Positions 1 to 11,340 of a stretch of DNA of 64,000 bases are shown piece after piece. The translations under genes were made by a program, and so were the position numbers. Within the stretch, counting starts at the first letter, position 1. Every line of letters starts with the position of its first letter. Source of the stretch: Scatophagus argus (lineage: Eukaryota; Chordata; Actinopteri; Scatophagidae). The notes under the pieces were generated by a model that did no database searches, was not told the DNA's origin, and saw nothing but the letters and a program-made list of their open reading frames with translations. Location of the stretch: positions 7,352,501-7,416,500 of the forward strand of contig NC_058498.1 in assembly GCF_020382885.2 (NCBI RefSeq), written 5' to 3'.

Positions 1-372
1 TTTCTTGCATATAGATTATAGTAAATATGAAGCTGGAGCCAGCAGCTGTTAGCTTAGCTTAGCATGAAGATGGGAAACGGGAGAAACGGCTGGCTTGTGC
101 CAGCAATTTGCTTTTTGATGGGGGTTAGTACAAAACAAACAATCACTGTGCTAATAAGCGATCTTTAGAGGATTTGGCAGGCAGATTTCTTAACCTTTGT
201 ACAGAGTCAGGCTAGCTGTTTCCCTTCATTTGCAGTCTTTATGCTAAGCTAAGCTAAGAGCCTCTGGCTTTACCTTTATATTTACATTACAAACATGGAA
301 GTGGAATCAGTCTTCTCATCTAAATCTGCAAGAAAGAAAATAATCTCCTAATCCAGATGCTGAACTATTCCG
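1..372. repeat. Fold-back (inverted-repeat) dispersed element, cut by the window edge
   Basis: The left part contains TTAGCTTAGCTTAGCAT and the right part its mirror, ATGCTAAGCTAAGCTAAG. The outer arms TTTCTTGCA and TGCAAGAAA also pair. The right end closes with a GCTGAACTATTCC motif. From memory this is the layout of a very common non-autonomous fold-back repeat of bony fish; I cannot name its library entry. Related partial copies lie at 15488-15720 and 24598-24740. Confidence 0.65.
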
Positions 373-1064
373 TATACCAAAGGTCTTGTACGTACAGTAC
401 TTGATATAGTACAATACACAATACAATGTCCATACCCCTTCTGTTTTGATGCTGTACAAGTGATGCTTTGCAGTCATCATAAATACATTTGGTAACAAAG
501 TTTGATATTTCAGCACACATAGCAAACATGACACAACTTAGGTATGACAACATGGTCCACCTGTGACAACAGAAAACTTTGAAGCTGCCACCATAGGCCA
601 GCTCTGCCTGTAAAAGTGGCACTGCTATGGCTTCACTTTGACTTGGAAAGAACAGGGAAAGGGAAAACACACAGATCCTGGGTTCAAACTGAGTCACACA
701 AGGGTGATCTGGGAGGAGGTAGTACAGGCACATGGCCTCATGTTAGAGTCTTCAGTTTAGTTAAATCCCTGTTTTTTTGTCCAGAGTGAGACAGAGAGAG
801 AAATCAGACGAAGGTCAGGGAAAAAAAATGACAAGTGCTGCAAATATAAAGACAATTACATGTTTTAGTTTCCCTGAATACAGCTTTCGTGTGACTTCCA
901 CCTAACTTCGCAGGGCTAATGTGGGGAAAGCTGACCTGTACGTCCACAAACAGGACCTCGAACTTCTCAGGTCCCAGTTTGTATTCATAACATTCAGTAA
1001 TCTTTGTGAGCTCTTATTCCTCTCAGTCTGATCTCGGTCCATCTCACTCTGCAGTCAGCGGGGT
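373..1064 (-). other. nr2f6 3' flank, probably 3' UTR
   Basis: This lies directly downstream of the nr2f6 stop codon on the minus strand. No coding exon is visible. I saw no clear AATAAA on the minus strand, so the 3' end of the transcript is not placed; the UTR may run into the repeat at 1-372. Confidence 0.4.
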
Positions 1065-4000
1065 TCACTGTCCCGATGCGTAGGGCCAGCTGATGGAGCT
1101 CCCTGATAGCTGCATGTCTCGGATCAGCGTCTCGATGGGTGTTTTGCCCACCAGCCGCATGAAGAAGAGCTGGGAGATGAGGTTGGCTGGCACGGCGCGC
1201 AGAGCCGGGAGGCGCAGCAGCAAGCGGCCAAAGCGCTGAGGCTGGTTGGGATACTGCAACCTCTCATACTCCGTCAGGGCAACCTGGGCCTTCTCCTGCA
1301 AGGACTCCACGTGGGCTGGATCAGTTAGACCACATGCATCTGTAGAGAAGAGAAAAAGAGGATGTTGTGATTTTACATGATTATGTTATGATTTTATTTT
1401 TATTGTGAGCTAACTGTCTCCTGGTTGTAGCTTACTGAATGGACAATTGGTCAGTTGATTGTGCCCCTTCAGACTGACATTCAGTCCAGTCAAAGGATCC
1501 CGGGAGCAGGGCCATTTAATGTCCAACTGACTCAGAAAGATGAACCCCGTCTAACACCCCAGACAGTTTTGCTTTAGTTAAGACGCATCATTCAGGTAAC
1601 CTTCTTACCGGGTGAAAAGAGTACAATGGCTTTGAGGCAGCTGTACTCAGCTGTGTCCACCTGCAGCCTGTTCAGTTTGTCCACCTGGTCCTGGAAAACC
1701 CTGACCTGGTCCATGAAAGACACTACACGCTCAGCGGACATGGGTGACGAGTGAAACCCAGCAGCTGCCAGCAGAGGAGCCATATGTATCGGCAAAGCTG
1801 ACTGAGCCGCGTTGAGGATGAACAGTTCGCTCCAGCTCAGCCTCAACAGCGCCACCTGTCGGGTAGGTTGTATTTGTAAAGGTTAGTTAGAGAAGTGGGT
1901 CGCAATAGAACCTTTTCACATTTTGACATAGTAGAGAAAGCACTGAATGATGTTTTATACATACGTCCTAGACACCTTTTCTTAATGTGATGTGTAAATA
2001 ATGTCAGAACTGCTAAGGCGCCACAAGATGATTAAAGGTACAATGAAGAATACGTTCACAGAATTTTGGTTTTTTGAAACAATGGCTGCCTTCACTTCTT
2101 CAGCCCTCTAAACATTCGTCAGATGAAACAATCTGAGGAGGAAAATTCACTCTTGGGCAGAATCAAGGTGGCCCAACCCTGTCCCTAAGGGTTAATTTTT
2201 CAGTATCACAAATGATGGTGAACCACCCACTGAATTATGTGTAAAGGAGCACATCTTTACATACTTTAAATATTATATGAGATTCGGTGGTTAAGACTTT
2301 TTTAAAAATTTGAGTCAACTTTGGAGGTAACTGTTTTTGACTTAAGTTATGTTTATCAATGCAAATAGTTCAGTTGTGTTTTAAAATTAACAGACAAGGA
2401 AGAAAAAGGATGTAATGTTAGCAAGTTAAGCACAGCAAAAAAACGGTGTTGACTTGTGTGGTTTGAGCTGTAATATTTGCCCTTGATGTTTTTAAAAGAA
2501 AAGAAGAGGTCATCAGGTACCGTATTGTCTTGACTGACCTGCTCTGAGACTGGCAGTTCTGGGAAGTATGGGATGTTTCTGGCCCATTCGATGGTGCTGA
2601 AGAGGAGCCGGGCTGCCAGCTCGCAGATGCTGTCAATGCCCATGACGGAGGCTCCGCTCGCAGATGCCTGCATCTGTGCCTGACTGTACGGGGCCCCGTA
2701 GCGGCTGTTGGGGTACGGCTCAGCCCGCAGGAGCTGTGAGATGAGCTCTGACACTGGCTGCCCGTTGAAATAGTCCACACCCATGTGACCCGGCACTGGA
2801 CCTCCAACCCCTCCCCCCAGGGAGTTTGGACTGATACCTTGGTGAGACGGAGGGATTCGGCCCCGCTGGACTGCTGCAGAATGAGAATGAGGAGAGACAA
2901 CAGAATGAGAATCATACAATGTTCTGCTCAAGTAAAAGTAGAGGAATGGAAATAAGACGTACAGCCGTAAAAGTAAAGATTTGTTTTCCACAGAATAAAA
3001 TCTAGCGATTTACACTCAGCATAGTCTTGGCTGATTTGTTTCTCATGCAAATAAAAATGATTAAATACAGGTATAACTAGTTCTCCTTCCTTCATTCGTG
3101 TTTGAAACACTGTGACCTCCTCACATGTTTAGTGTCTATACTTGCACATTCAAATGAAAACACACTCTTAAATTATTACCTGCACTGAGGAGGTTCTCAG
3201 CACGATAGCTTTAAAAACTTTGGATGAAGTTCAGCCAAAAGGGTCTAAGGAGAAGAAACTCTTTGTTGGTGCAGGACTGATGCAGGAATGTTTGAAAAAT
3301 AATTTGGGGGGATTTTGATCTTTTTCTGATAGTTACCAGGCAAGACAGACAGGAAATATGGGGAGAGAGAAACGGAGGATGTCTGAAGGGACTGTATGCA
3401 AATCATTAAGGAGAGAGTGTGGGTGCTATTGTCCAAAGACAGTGACTTCCCAAACATCCCAGAACAATACATTACAATACGATACAATAATACATGCCAC
3501 ATACTGTCAAATTATCAATACGGGACTCGGGACAGTCCTGCCTCCCCCCACTAGTAATTTTTGTGCAAACCCTAAGCAGAAATCGAACCAGTATAAATGG
3601 TTTTCAAATGTGTGGTACTGTTCATATCCTCAACCGTGAGGTCCCTCTTGTAAAGTTAATTTTACAGGATTTGTAACCCTTCAAAGCATTTTTTTTCTTC
3701 ACATTCTCTCAGCTTCAGTGTGAATTCGGAGATTGTCAATCACAAATTAAATACTGATGAACATTTAAGTTCTATTCAGTGGACTGCACAGCCTTGGTAA
3801 ACCTGTGCAACAAGTCCTCGTCTCCTCTGAGGCTTGTATGGTTCTGTACTCTTTTGATTCCACCACTCCACGTAAATTGCAGCGTCTAGTTAGAATGGTA
3901 ATTTGAAGGTTGTGGAAAGTAGATTTGCATTTCTAAAGAAACAGAAAGGTTTTCTTTCTCATCATCATTCAGACTCATAAAGGACATGCTGTTCTTTAAA

Positions 4001-7000
4001 TATAAATGAATAAGTAAAAAGTTTTCCGCTTTCTGACAAACACACTGCAGCACCAGTGCTCCGTTATGTTAATCAGTCACTAACTGTGTCCGTCAGTTGT
4101 TCGGTGTTTGCCATCCGAGCTTTCTGTTGTTTAAAATGGCTGTTGGTCCTGGAAACGTGGAAGCAAACCAATACAGTGAAGCTGAAAAACACCAAAATGG
4201 TCTCCATCACAATATGCCATATCTAAAATATGTCACATCTAAAAATTTTTCCAAAATTTTAATCCAGAATTTGCTTAAATAGATCCCTGAGTGTTTTAAC
4301 AGAATAAAACAAAAAAGTGTTGTTGTCATTACCAACCTTTGAACAATATAATCATGGATTCATGAGCCTGCTGACATACTTTATTGTAGTCTTCAGTGAT
4401 TATAACCTGACGTCAAAACTGTGTCGTTAATACACAACTGCCTGCCATGCATCAGAGATTAAGAAACAAAACTGTCTGTTTTGACATGTAGTCAGCATAT
4501 GCTCTCTTAAAGCAGTGAGTGTATATTTCTCTGGAAGGGTTAAAAAAAAACCAAAAAAAACTTTTCCAGGTAATGTGGAAACAGTTCGACCTGCGTCATG
4601 GCAATGGTCAGCATGGTTCATTAATAACTAGTCCCAATATAACCCCTGGCATGCTGTCACCTCAGGGCACATTATGTATGGCTGCCGTATCCACTGACAC
4701 GCGCTGAAATACGAGTACGGTTAGGTTATAGCTGGATGGAATACAATTAAAAATGGGTTCAAAGTAGTTTGTTATGGGTCAATGAGGAAATTAAACGAAA
4801 AATAATTAAGCCAGGAGAACTGGGAATCATCTCGTCTTACTCCTAATCAAGCTTGCAGAAATCATAGCAGTAATTAAGTGGGTATATATAGTTTTCGATT
4901 CAGATGCAGACATTTCAGTGGGTTTTCACAGGGCAGAAGATGGAGCAGAGTGAATTTGTCAACCTGCTGTTATGCCTGTTTTTGTTTTTTTCAAAACTGC
5001 CCCCCACCCTCCCCCAACCCTGAAGCTCAACAGCTGCAGGGAGTCAAGCGCCGGGGTGAAAACATGCTTTTGGTTGACAGTATAAATATTGTGCTTGGAT
5101 CACTGGCAAATGTCAGTGGCTGTTTCTGTCAAAGCAACCGCTTTCTTTCTTCACAAATTACCTTTTTTTGATATTTATGTATTTGTATGTGTGTTTCTGG
5201 GTATTTGTGCTCGTGTGGGTTTGCTATGCCTAAAGGTGTTTGTACATGAATCAGGACAGTTGCTGGTATGTAAAGGACAGGATATGACTGATTTAAACCT
5301 GTGAGCAGGAAAGGAAATAGATGTTTACTCAAGGACTGTACTTGTATATAATTTTGAGGTACTTGATTTGACTTGACTTGCACTTTTTGTTTTATATTTT
5401 GTTTTACTTTATACTTCTTCTGTACTACCTTATTATTAATTGACAACTGCAGCTACTTTGAACTTCAAGATGCCTTATAAAGAATACACTGTGTATGAAT
5501 ACAATGTAAAATATAATAAACTGTTAAAAACTGTTACAGTATCTAAAATACCAACAGAAACACTAAAGGTCTGCTTAAAATGTTACAATAGTTGTAAAAA
5601 AAATAATCCAACTTTAAATTATTTCTAGCTCTGTTTTGGTCTCCACCAGCTCTCGAGAGAAACTTTTAGCTTTTTAGTTGCTAATTGCTCCACTATAGCC
5701 GCCAGTTAGCAGCTAACAGTCCGTCTACTGTTTGGTGTTTGCCAGGTGGTGTACAGTGAGTCTATTTGAGTGTTGTTATTTTTGTTGAAAACAGCTGCAC
5801 GTTGCTAATAAGAGTAAACCAAAACAGGAAGTTGTGGGCTGTAAAACCAAAACATGGATACTAAGATGCTAAGATGCTACAATGATCCATAGAGCCAACT
5901 GGAACCCCAAATTCTCTTTAAGTTTGTTTACAACACTAAGATGTCCAAGCTTAGCACCATATAGCAGGGTTCAGTCTGAGATTTTACACCTCTGGTTGTG
6001 TAAAACTCCTTCATGTGTCTACAGATCCGAACAAAAACACCTTTAACCTCCTGTGAGCGTGGATGTCTGAGCTTTGATACCTTCTTTGCGCATTCCAACA
6101 CGGAAACATTTCTTCAGACGACAGTATTGGCACTGGTTGCGGTGATGTTGGTCTATTTGGCATTCTCGGTTTGATCTGCACAAAGGAAACAAAAGATAGG
6201 GTAAGTTTCCAATAAGGAAATGAAGTTTTCATTTGCATCTTGTCGTCCACCTCCTCCTCCTCCTCCTCCCTCCTCTTTCTTGACGTGTTTCTCTCTCCCT
6301 CTCTCTCACTGACCCCTGTGATGAGTGAACTGTGTGAGCTGGTGTGGCTGAAAAGCTATCAAGGCTGTGACCTTTGTAAATCATCAGCCCTACACGCCCT
6401 GGTGTTGCCTTTTACAGCAGGACGAGGTCTGCCAACGTTTCCCAGAGAGCCCTTCTCAGCCCCCGGACATGACAGACAAAAAAAGACACCTTCCATTCAG
6501 GGCTAATGCCTTATTATGTGGAAGAAATAACTATATTCAGTGGCTGATGGTAGTTTTAGTAAGAGAGCTGAGGGCTGAGTTGCAACACTGCGTTCCTCCT
6601 GTAAAGAATAATGGGAATGTTGACCTTCTGAGGCAATCCATCCTCACATGACTGACCTTCAGAGCTTTCATTTCTTTCTTTTTTTTCCTCCCAGGGCTCT
6701 TTGTGAGATGTATCCAAGGTTGGGACATATCATTCTGGAGTGAGAAATAGACTACTCTGCTCTCACCTTCATGAATGTGAATGAATATATATATATATAT
6801 ATATATCTTGCAAAAAAAAGAGAAAACTTGGCTTATAAACTTAGCATTTATATGCACTATATCTCATGTAAGTAGATGGAAAGACATTTGAGAGTACAGC
6901 ATTTATCAGCTTCTTCTGGTCAGGGCAGATGGCCGCCCACCTAAAGCCGGGGTCTGCTCCAAGGTTTCTGCCTTCTAAAAGGCAGTTTTTCCTCACCACT

Positions 7001-7680
7001 ATTGCCAAGTGCTTGCTCATGGGGGAATGTTGGGCACTCTGTATTACAAAACTTAATTAAACAGTTTGGTCTAGGCCTGCTCTAATTAAAAAGCGTCATG
7101 AAATAACTTTTGTTGTGAATTGGCGCTATATAAATAAACTGCGGTAGCGTATCGTCATTCATTATTTATTTTACACCAACCTCCACTCGTGGTGCCCACA
7201 GAGGAAGTTCTAATTGTTGACAAATACATTAATGAACTCACTCACTTTAATCACCTTGAAACCACCTTGTATTGTGTTGGAAACCACTTATTACGTGTAA
7301 GGCAACAAGAACAGCAACAAGAAGAGCAAGGAAAATAAGTTATAAGTGTGTTTTTCTACCGTTCAGATTTCAACGTGAGACATCAGCCTGATTTTTCCCA
7401 GCAGTCCTTACCTGCAGGAGTAGTTGAGGTTTCGTCTGATGCTCCTCTTGAAAAAGCTCTTGCAGCCCTCACAGGTGAACACGCCGTAGTGTTTCCCGCT
7501 GGACTTGTCCCCGCACACCACGCAGTCCACAACGCAGGCCTTGTCCTCATCCCCGACGTCCACATCGCTGCTTCCAGCCTGAGGCGAGCTCTCCTCATCC
7601 TCCCTCTTCAGGTACGCCTTCTCTCCGAGTCCATTAGTGTCCCCGTTGGGGTTGCCCCATCCCCCGCTCACCATGGCCAT
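1065..7680 (-). CDS. nr2f6: NR2F6 (EAR-2) orphan nuclear receptor, COUP-TF family
   Basis: Coding exons on the minus strand are 7680-7412, 6175-6081, 2873-2539, 1855-1609 and 1339-1065. All have GT-AG borders and matching phases, giving 406 aa (human is about 404). The start reads MAMVSGGWG, close to human MAMVTGGWG, which fixes the ATG at 7680. The DNA-binding domain has zinc cysteines at 53, 56, 70 and 73 (finger 1) and 89, 95, 105 and 108 (finger 2), with P-box CEGCKS; intron 1 cuts finger 2 just after Cys89. The ligand-binding domain covers about residues 170-406 and ends with an AF-2-like LIRDMQLSG and the WPYASGQ tail. The family binds AGGTCA repeats in the nucleus and mostly represses transcription. 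The fish a/b duplicate is not resolved here. Exon 3 starts at a tandem CAGCAG acceptor (EAVQ or EVQ). Confidence 0.97.
5640..5900 (+). repeat. Dispersed repeat, family B copy 1 (in nr2f6 intron 2)
   Basis: It shares a string of motifs with 15845-16060: a TGCTAA-TGCTC-ACT block, a CTGTTTGGTG-type block, and GGCTGTAAAACCAAAACA followed by AGATGCT. A reverse-strand partial copy is at 46435-46615. I recognise it as a diverged dispersed fish repeat but cannot name it. Confidence 0.5.
6784..6806. repeat. (TA)n microsatellite
   Basis: Alternating AT tract in nr2f6 intron 1. Confidence 0.9.
6895..7145 (+). repeat. Dispersed repeat with SINE/LINE-like tail, family C copy 1
   Basis: It contains the block CAAGGTTTCTGCCTTCTAAA, then a GGCAGTTTTTCCTCACCACT stretch, then GTGCTTGCTCATGGGGGAA, a GTCTAGGCCTGCTCTA motif, and ends GCTATATAAATAAACTG. 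This order is familiar from a very abundant teleost repeat. A second, more diverged copy ending in the same GCTATATAAATAAACTGA is at 46130-46295. It sits inside nr2f6 intron 1. Confidence 0.6.
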
Positions 7681-8119
7681 ATTCTCTGAGACACGGAGCC
7701 CTGTGAGTGGATCATACACAGACCCGCCCTGTCCACCAGCTACCCTCAAAGTTTAAAAACTGATTCCAGAAACAAGAATAGGGTAGCTCCAGGTCTGTAT
7801 TAAGAGCAGCTTTTGTCCAAGGAGATCTAGAAGTGGGATAAAAAAGTTGCCCAGGACGTGTCCTGACCTCTCTCCCCTTTGCCGTCTGGTTCTAATGACC
7901 TGGAGGTCCTTCCCAGTGCTGTTTTCTCTCTTCTTTAAATCTCTCTCTCTCTGTTCTTCTCTTTCACCCTTGTGTTCACTGCCCTGACCTCCAATCAATG
8001 GCTCTCAGGGTCTGAGAAAACTTCAGACACACATTGAGTGGTTCAGAGTTCAGGCAGGAGAAAAGGGTGCAGCCTTGCTCTTTTCACAGGAAACAATAAA
8101 TTACACTTTGACTCCTTCT

Positions 8120-8158
8120 CCCTCCCTCTCACTTTCTCTCTCTCTCTCTCTCTCTTTC
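8120..8158. repeat. (TC)n microsatellite
   Basis: CT-rich tract with a pure (TC) core of about 20 bases, on the plus strand. Confidence 0.85.
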
Positions 8159-9103
8159 TACCCACGGAAGAAGTAAAACAAAAAAAACAAAAAAAACCAA
8201 GAAAACAATACCTCACCTATCCCTAAGCATGACGACGAGAGACAGGTTAGAGTCGCTGTGTGAATAAAGAAGACTTTATCCCAGAAGGACGGGAAGGTCG
8301 GAGGAAAACAAACCACAGCAGCTCTCCTTTAAGCAGGGTTAACTGCCCTGCCCTCTGCTCCAACTTATAAACTAGTCCAACCAGTTCCTGCTGTGCAGAG
8401 GTGTTATCTGCTGATCTGAGGCAGTTCGAGTCCAGGCTCACTCTCGACTTGCAGGGCCTGTTTTAAAAGCAGAAGTGATAGTGATGAAGGGGGAAAGTAG
8501 AATAAGATTTGGCTCTAAAAATGCTCAGTCATTTGTCCCAAAAGGGGGGAAAAAAACTCATGGGAGAGCTTTGGAAATTGGATGTTGTGTTGTTTCTTTG
8601 GTAATCTGAGAGGTGATGACCACAGTGACACAGCTCTTATAAACAGTGGATTATTCTGGGGCCGGGAGCACCTCTATGTCGTACAACAAGCCAAAAAGAT
8701 CCAGCTGACGCCACACCTGCTATTAAAACAAGGAGAATGATAACACACTCCTTTTCCACTCCTAAAATTATGTCTCTGTGGTCTCTGTAAAGAAAGTTCA
8801 TCAAAGAAGTCCTCCTCTGTGGTGAAATGATGTTTTCCTTGTGGCTCCTCCAACTCTTCACAGTCTGTGGTGTCCCGGGATCAAATGTCACAGAAAAAAA
8901 CGGCAAGCCAAAACAAAAGCCGAGTTGAGAAATCCTCTCTCAAAGCTCCATAAAGTCTCGTCCTTTCCTTGTTTTGTCAGTGCTTGTCCATCCAGCAGTA
9001 ACAACCAGGGGCCAAAACCTCTCTGCATTCCCTGTCACTAAGTCAGCGTGTACTGTTTCACTCTTTACTATTCTGCCCGTCCCTTTTTCTTTCTCTTTCT
9101 CTC

Positions 9104-9119
9104 TTTTTTTTTTTTTTTT
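9104..9119. repeat. Poly-T tract
   Basis: About 16 consecutive T following a CTTT-rich run. Confidence 0.85.
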
Positions 9120-9379
9120 GTTCGTTTTTCCGCCTTTCTTTCAGCTGGCCCCGGCAGGAATAAATTAGGCAAACAAGCTCAGGGAAAACACGGTCGTCAT
9201 GGACCTTTTAGTGAAAGCCAGACGCCGCAGTGGAGAGAGATAGCCTCCTCTCCTGCTCCTCTCAATCCCCTCTCTGTGTCTCTGCCTCGCTCCCTCCTTT
9301 AGGGAGAGTGAGCGTGTGTCTGTGTGCTCAGGGATTTGACACTGCTATTCAAGCCCTGCCGTTGCCATGACACCAGATG

Positions 9380-9394
9380 CCTTATAAGGCCAAT
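9380..9394. promoter_or_regulatory. CArG box joined to a CCAAT box
   Basis: 9380-9389 reads CCTTATAAGG, an exact CC(A/T)6GG serum response factor consensus, and 9390-9394 reads CCAAT directly after it. The site lies about 1.7 kb upstream of the nr2f6 start codon. The match is seen; function is inferred only. Confidence 0.35.
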
Positions 9395-9424
9395 GGAGTC
9401 AAAGAGCACAGAGTGGGCTGCAGC

Positions 9425-9452
<28 letters not shown>
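9425..9452. repeat. (CA)n microsatellite
   Basis: Uninterrupted CA array of about 14 units. Confidence 0.95.
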
Positions 9453-9459
<7 letters not shown>

Positions 9460-9520
9460 TGCCTGGCTGCCTGACTGGCTGCTTGTTTCCCCCCTGACCC
9501 CAGGCCAGCCTGGGAGCAAA

Positions 9521-9541
9521 GGGGGGTGGGGGGAGTGGGGG
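9521..9541 (+). other. G-run cluster, possible G-quadruplex
   Basis: Three long G runs (6, 6 and 5) are separated by one or two bases. They could supply four G-triplets by splitting the long runs. Confidence 0.4.
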
Positions 9542-9659
9542 TTTAACCCCAACACTGCTGTAAGACAAAGAGGGGGGGCCTCAGGTCAACACACAGCAAG
9601 CGCATGGCACTCACACTCATGTTCGCCACTCCACTCTAATCCTAAAGAATTTCTCCAGC

Positions 9660-10794
9660 TTTGTTGACCAGACAATAACTGGGAGGGCCTGGTGTTGTTA
9701 ATGTTGTTGAGCAAAAGGTTATATGATACGCCGCCGGCTCATTTTCACACCTGTTGCACACACTCACAGGTCTGCGTGACGGGTGAACTGCTGCATCCCG
9801 GAAGGTTGTGTTTGTGTAAAGGGGGTGACGAGTATCGTATGTCCATGAAGCTGTTGGACCTGCAAGAGAGAAATGTCAGAATCGTTGAGGTATTCTGACT
9901 TTTAGTCCACGTCCAACCAGTTGCAACCAGCTGTCTGTCCCTAGTGGGAAATACTGCATTTTGCCATTTACGTCTAATGTCCACTCAGGCACTATAGTAG
10001 TGTGCCCTATATGCAGTGAGGTGGAAAGTAAGGTTATGGAGGTCAGGGTGCGTGGGTGGGTGGGCATGTAGTGCACCTCCCACTACAGGCTGGCATTCAA
10101 CAATTGTGTTCTTTCACTAACCTGAACCAAGTGTTTTAGTTGGCTAGTCGCATCTAAACCATATTTTATTTGCCATAAATTTGATCCTTCCCTCGACCTT
10201 AACCATGCCAACATTTAATGTAATGCAGGCTTTCTGGTGAGAATTTTAAAGTCTCAAATCCAAGCCAAGACAGCCAAGACTTTAAAAACTCTTCCCAAGC
10301 CACAAAAGACATTATACAGCTGTTTTCCAACCCGATCTCCAAGAAGTTCAGGTGCCAATATAATTGATGGGCATCATAATTGTGTGTGTGGTGGGGCTGC
10401 CTTCAACAATTTCTTTGACTTTTAGAAACCGACAATCCAGGATTTACACCCAGTGCATACAGCGATTAGCCTGCTGTGAGGAGGTGAGAAAGTGAGCAGG
10501 GTTTGGACTTCTCTCTTTCGCCCTCTTTCTTTATTTGGTAAACAACTATCTGTGTCACTTTTGGTGCGCACAACTGAGTCGTGAATGTCTCTCAGGAGAC
10601 TCTGAGAGAGCAAAAATGTCAACGTCATCCTCCACATTTATGACATTGTCTCTCTGTGAAGTTTGACTCTGTCAACTTCTCTTCCAGTGTTGCCATTTGG
10701 AACAACTACACTCAATTTTTGATTTACAACAGGGTCACCAAACACATCACAGATAAAATAGTTGTTTTCTAGCATAACCCAGCTCTTAAGGTTA
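9660..10794. other. Intergenic, nothing recognised
   Basis: No coding exon, RNA gene or clear repeat could be supported on either strand. Confidence 0.5.
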
Positions 10795-11340
10795 CACTGC
10801 ATAGACAAAAGTATCCAGACACACCTTTTTATGGCATTGATTTTCAGGGGTTGGGTTCAGCCCCTTGCTTCCAATGAAGGGAAATGTTAATGCTTCAGCA
10901 TACCAAGACATTTTGGACAATGCTATGATTCCAAGTTTGTGGCAACAGTTTGTTGAAGGCCCTTTTCTATTCCAGCATGACTGTGTCCCAGTGCACAAAG
11001 CAAAGCTCCATAAAGACATGGTTGGATGAGTTTGGAGTGGAAGTACTCGACTGGACCACACAGAGTCCTGACCTCAACCCCATCAAATCCCCCTATTGGG
11101 ATGAACTGGAACAGAGATTGTGAGCCAGGCCTTTTGGTCCAACATCAGTGTCTGACCTCACAAATGTTCTACTGCATGAATGGGCAAAAACTCCCACAGA
11201 AACACTCTTGTGGAAAGCCTTCCCAGAAGAGTGGAAGCTGTTACAGCTGCAAAGCTCTCTGTATATATTTAGAACACTATGGTATTAAAGTTCCTGTTGG
11301 TGCAATGGTCAGATGTTCCAATACTTTTGTCCACACAGCG
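10795..11340 (+). mobile_element. Tc1/mariner-type DNA transposon, internally deleted and dead
   Basis: The 546-bp element is flanked by TA at 10793-10794 and 11341-11342. The left end reads CACTGCATAGACAAAAGTAT and the right end, reversed, reads CGCTGTGTGGACAAAAGTAT, forming terminal inverted repeats. On the plus strand around 11030-11120 the translation LDWTTQSPDLNPIKSPYWDE matches the catalytic-core block with the SPDLNPIE motif of Tc1 transposases. It is followed by an in-frame TGA and then by more of the C-terminal region. The N-terminal DNA-binding part is missing, so this is a relic. Confidence 0.85.

Larger units (their letters stand above)
7681..9350 (-). promoter_or_regulatory. nr2f6 5' UTR and promoter region (boundaries not resolved)
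   Basis: This is the upstream flank of the nr2f6 start codon. It holds pyrimidine tracts and no other recognisable coding exon. The transcription start is not placed, and an extra non-coding 5' exon is possible. Confidence 0.35.
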
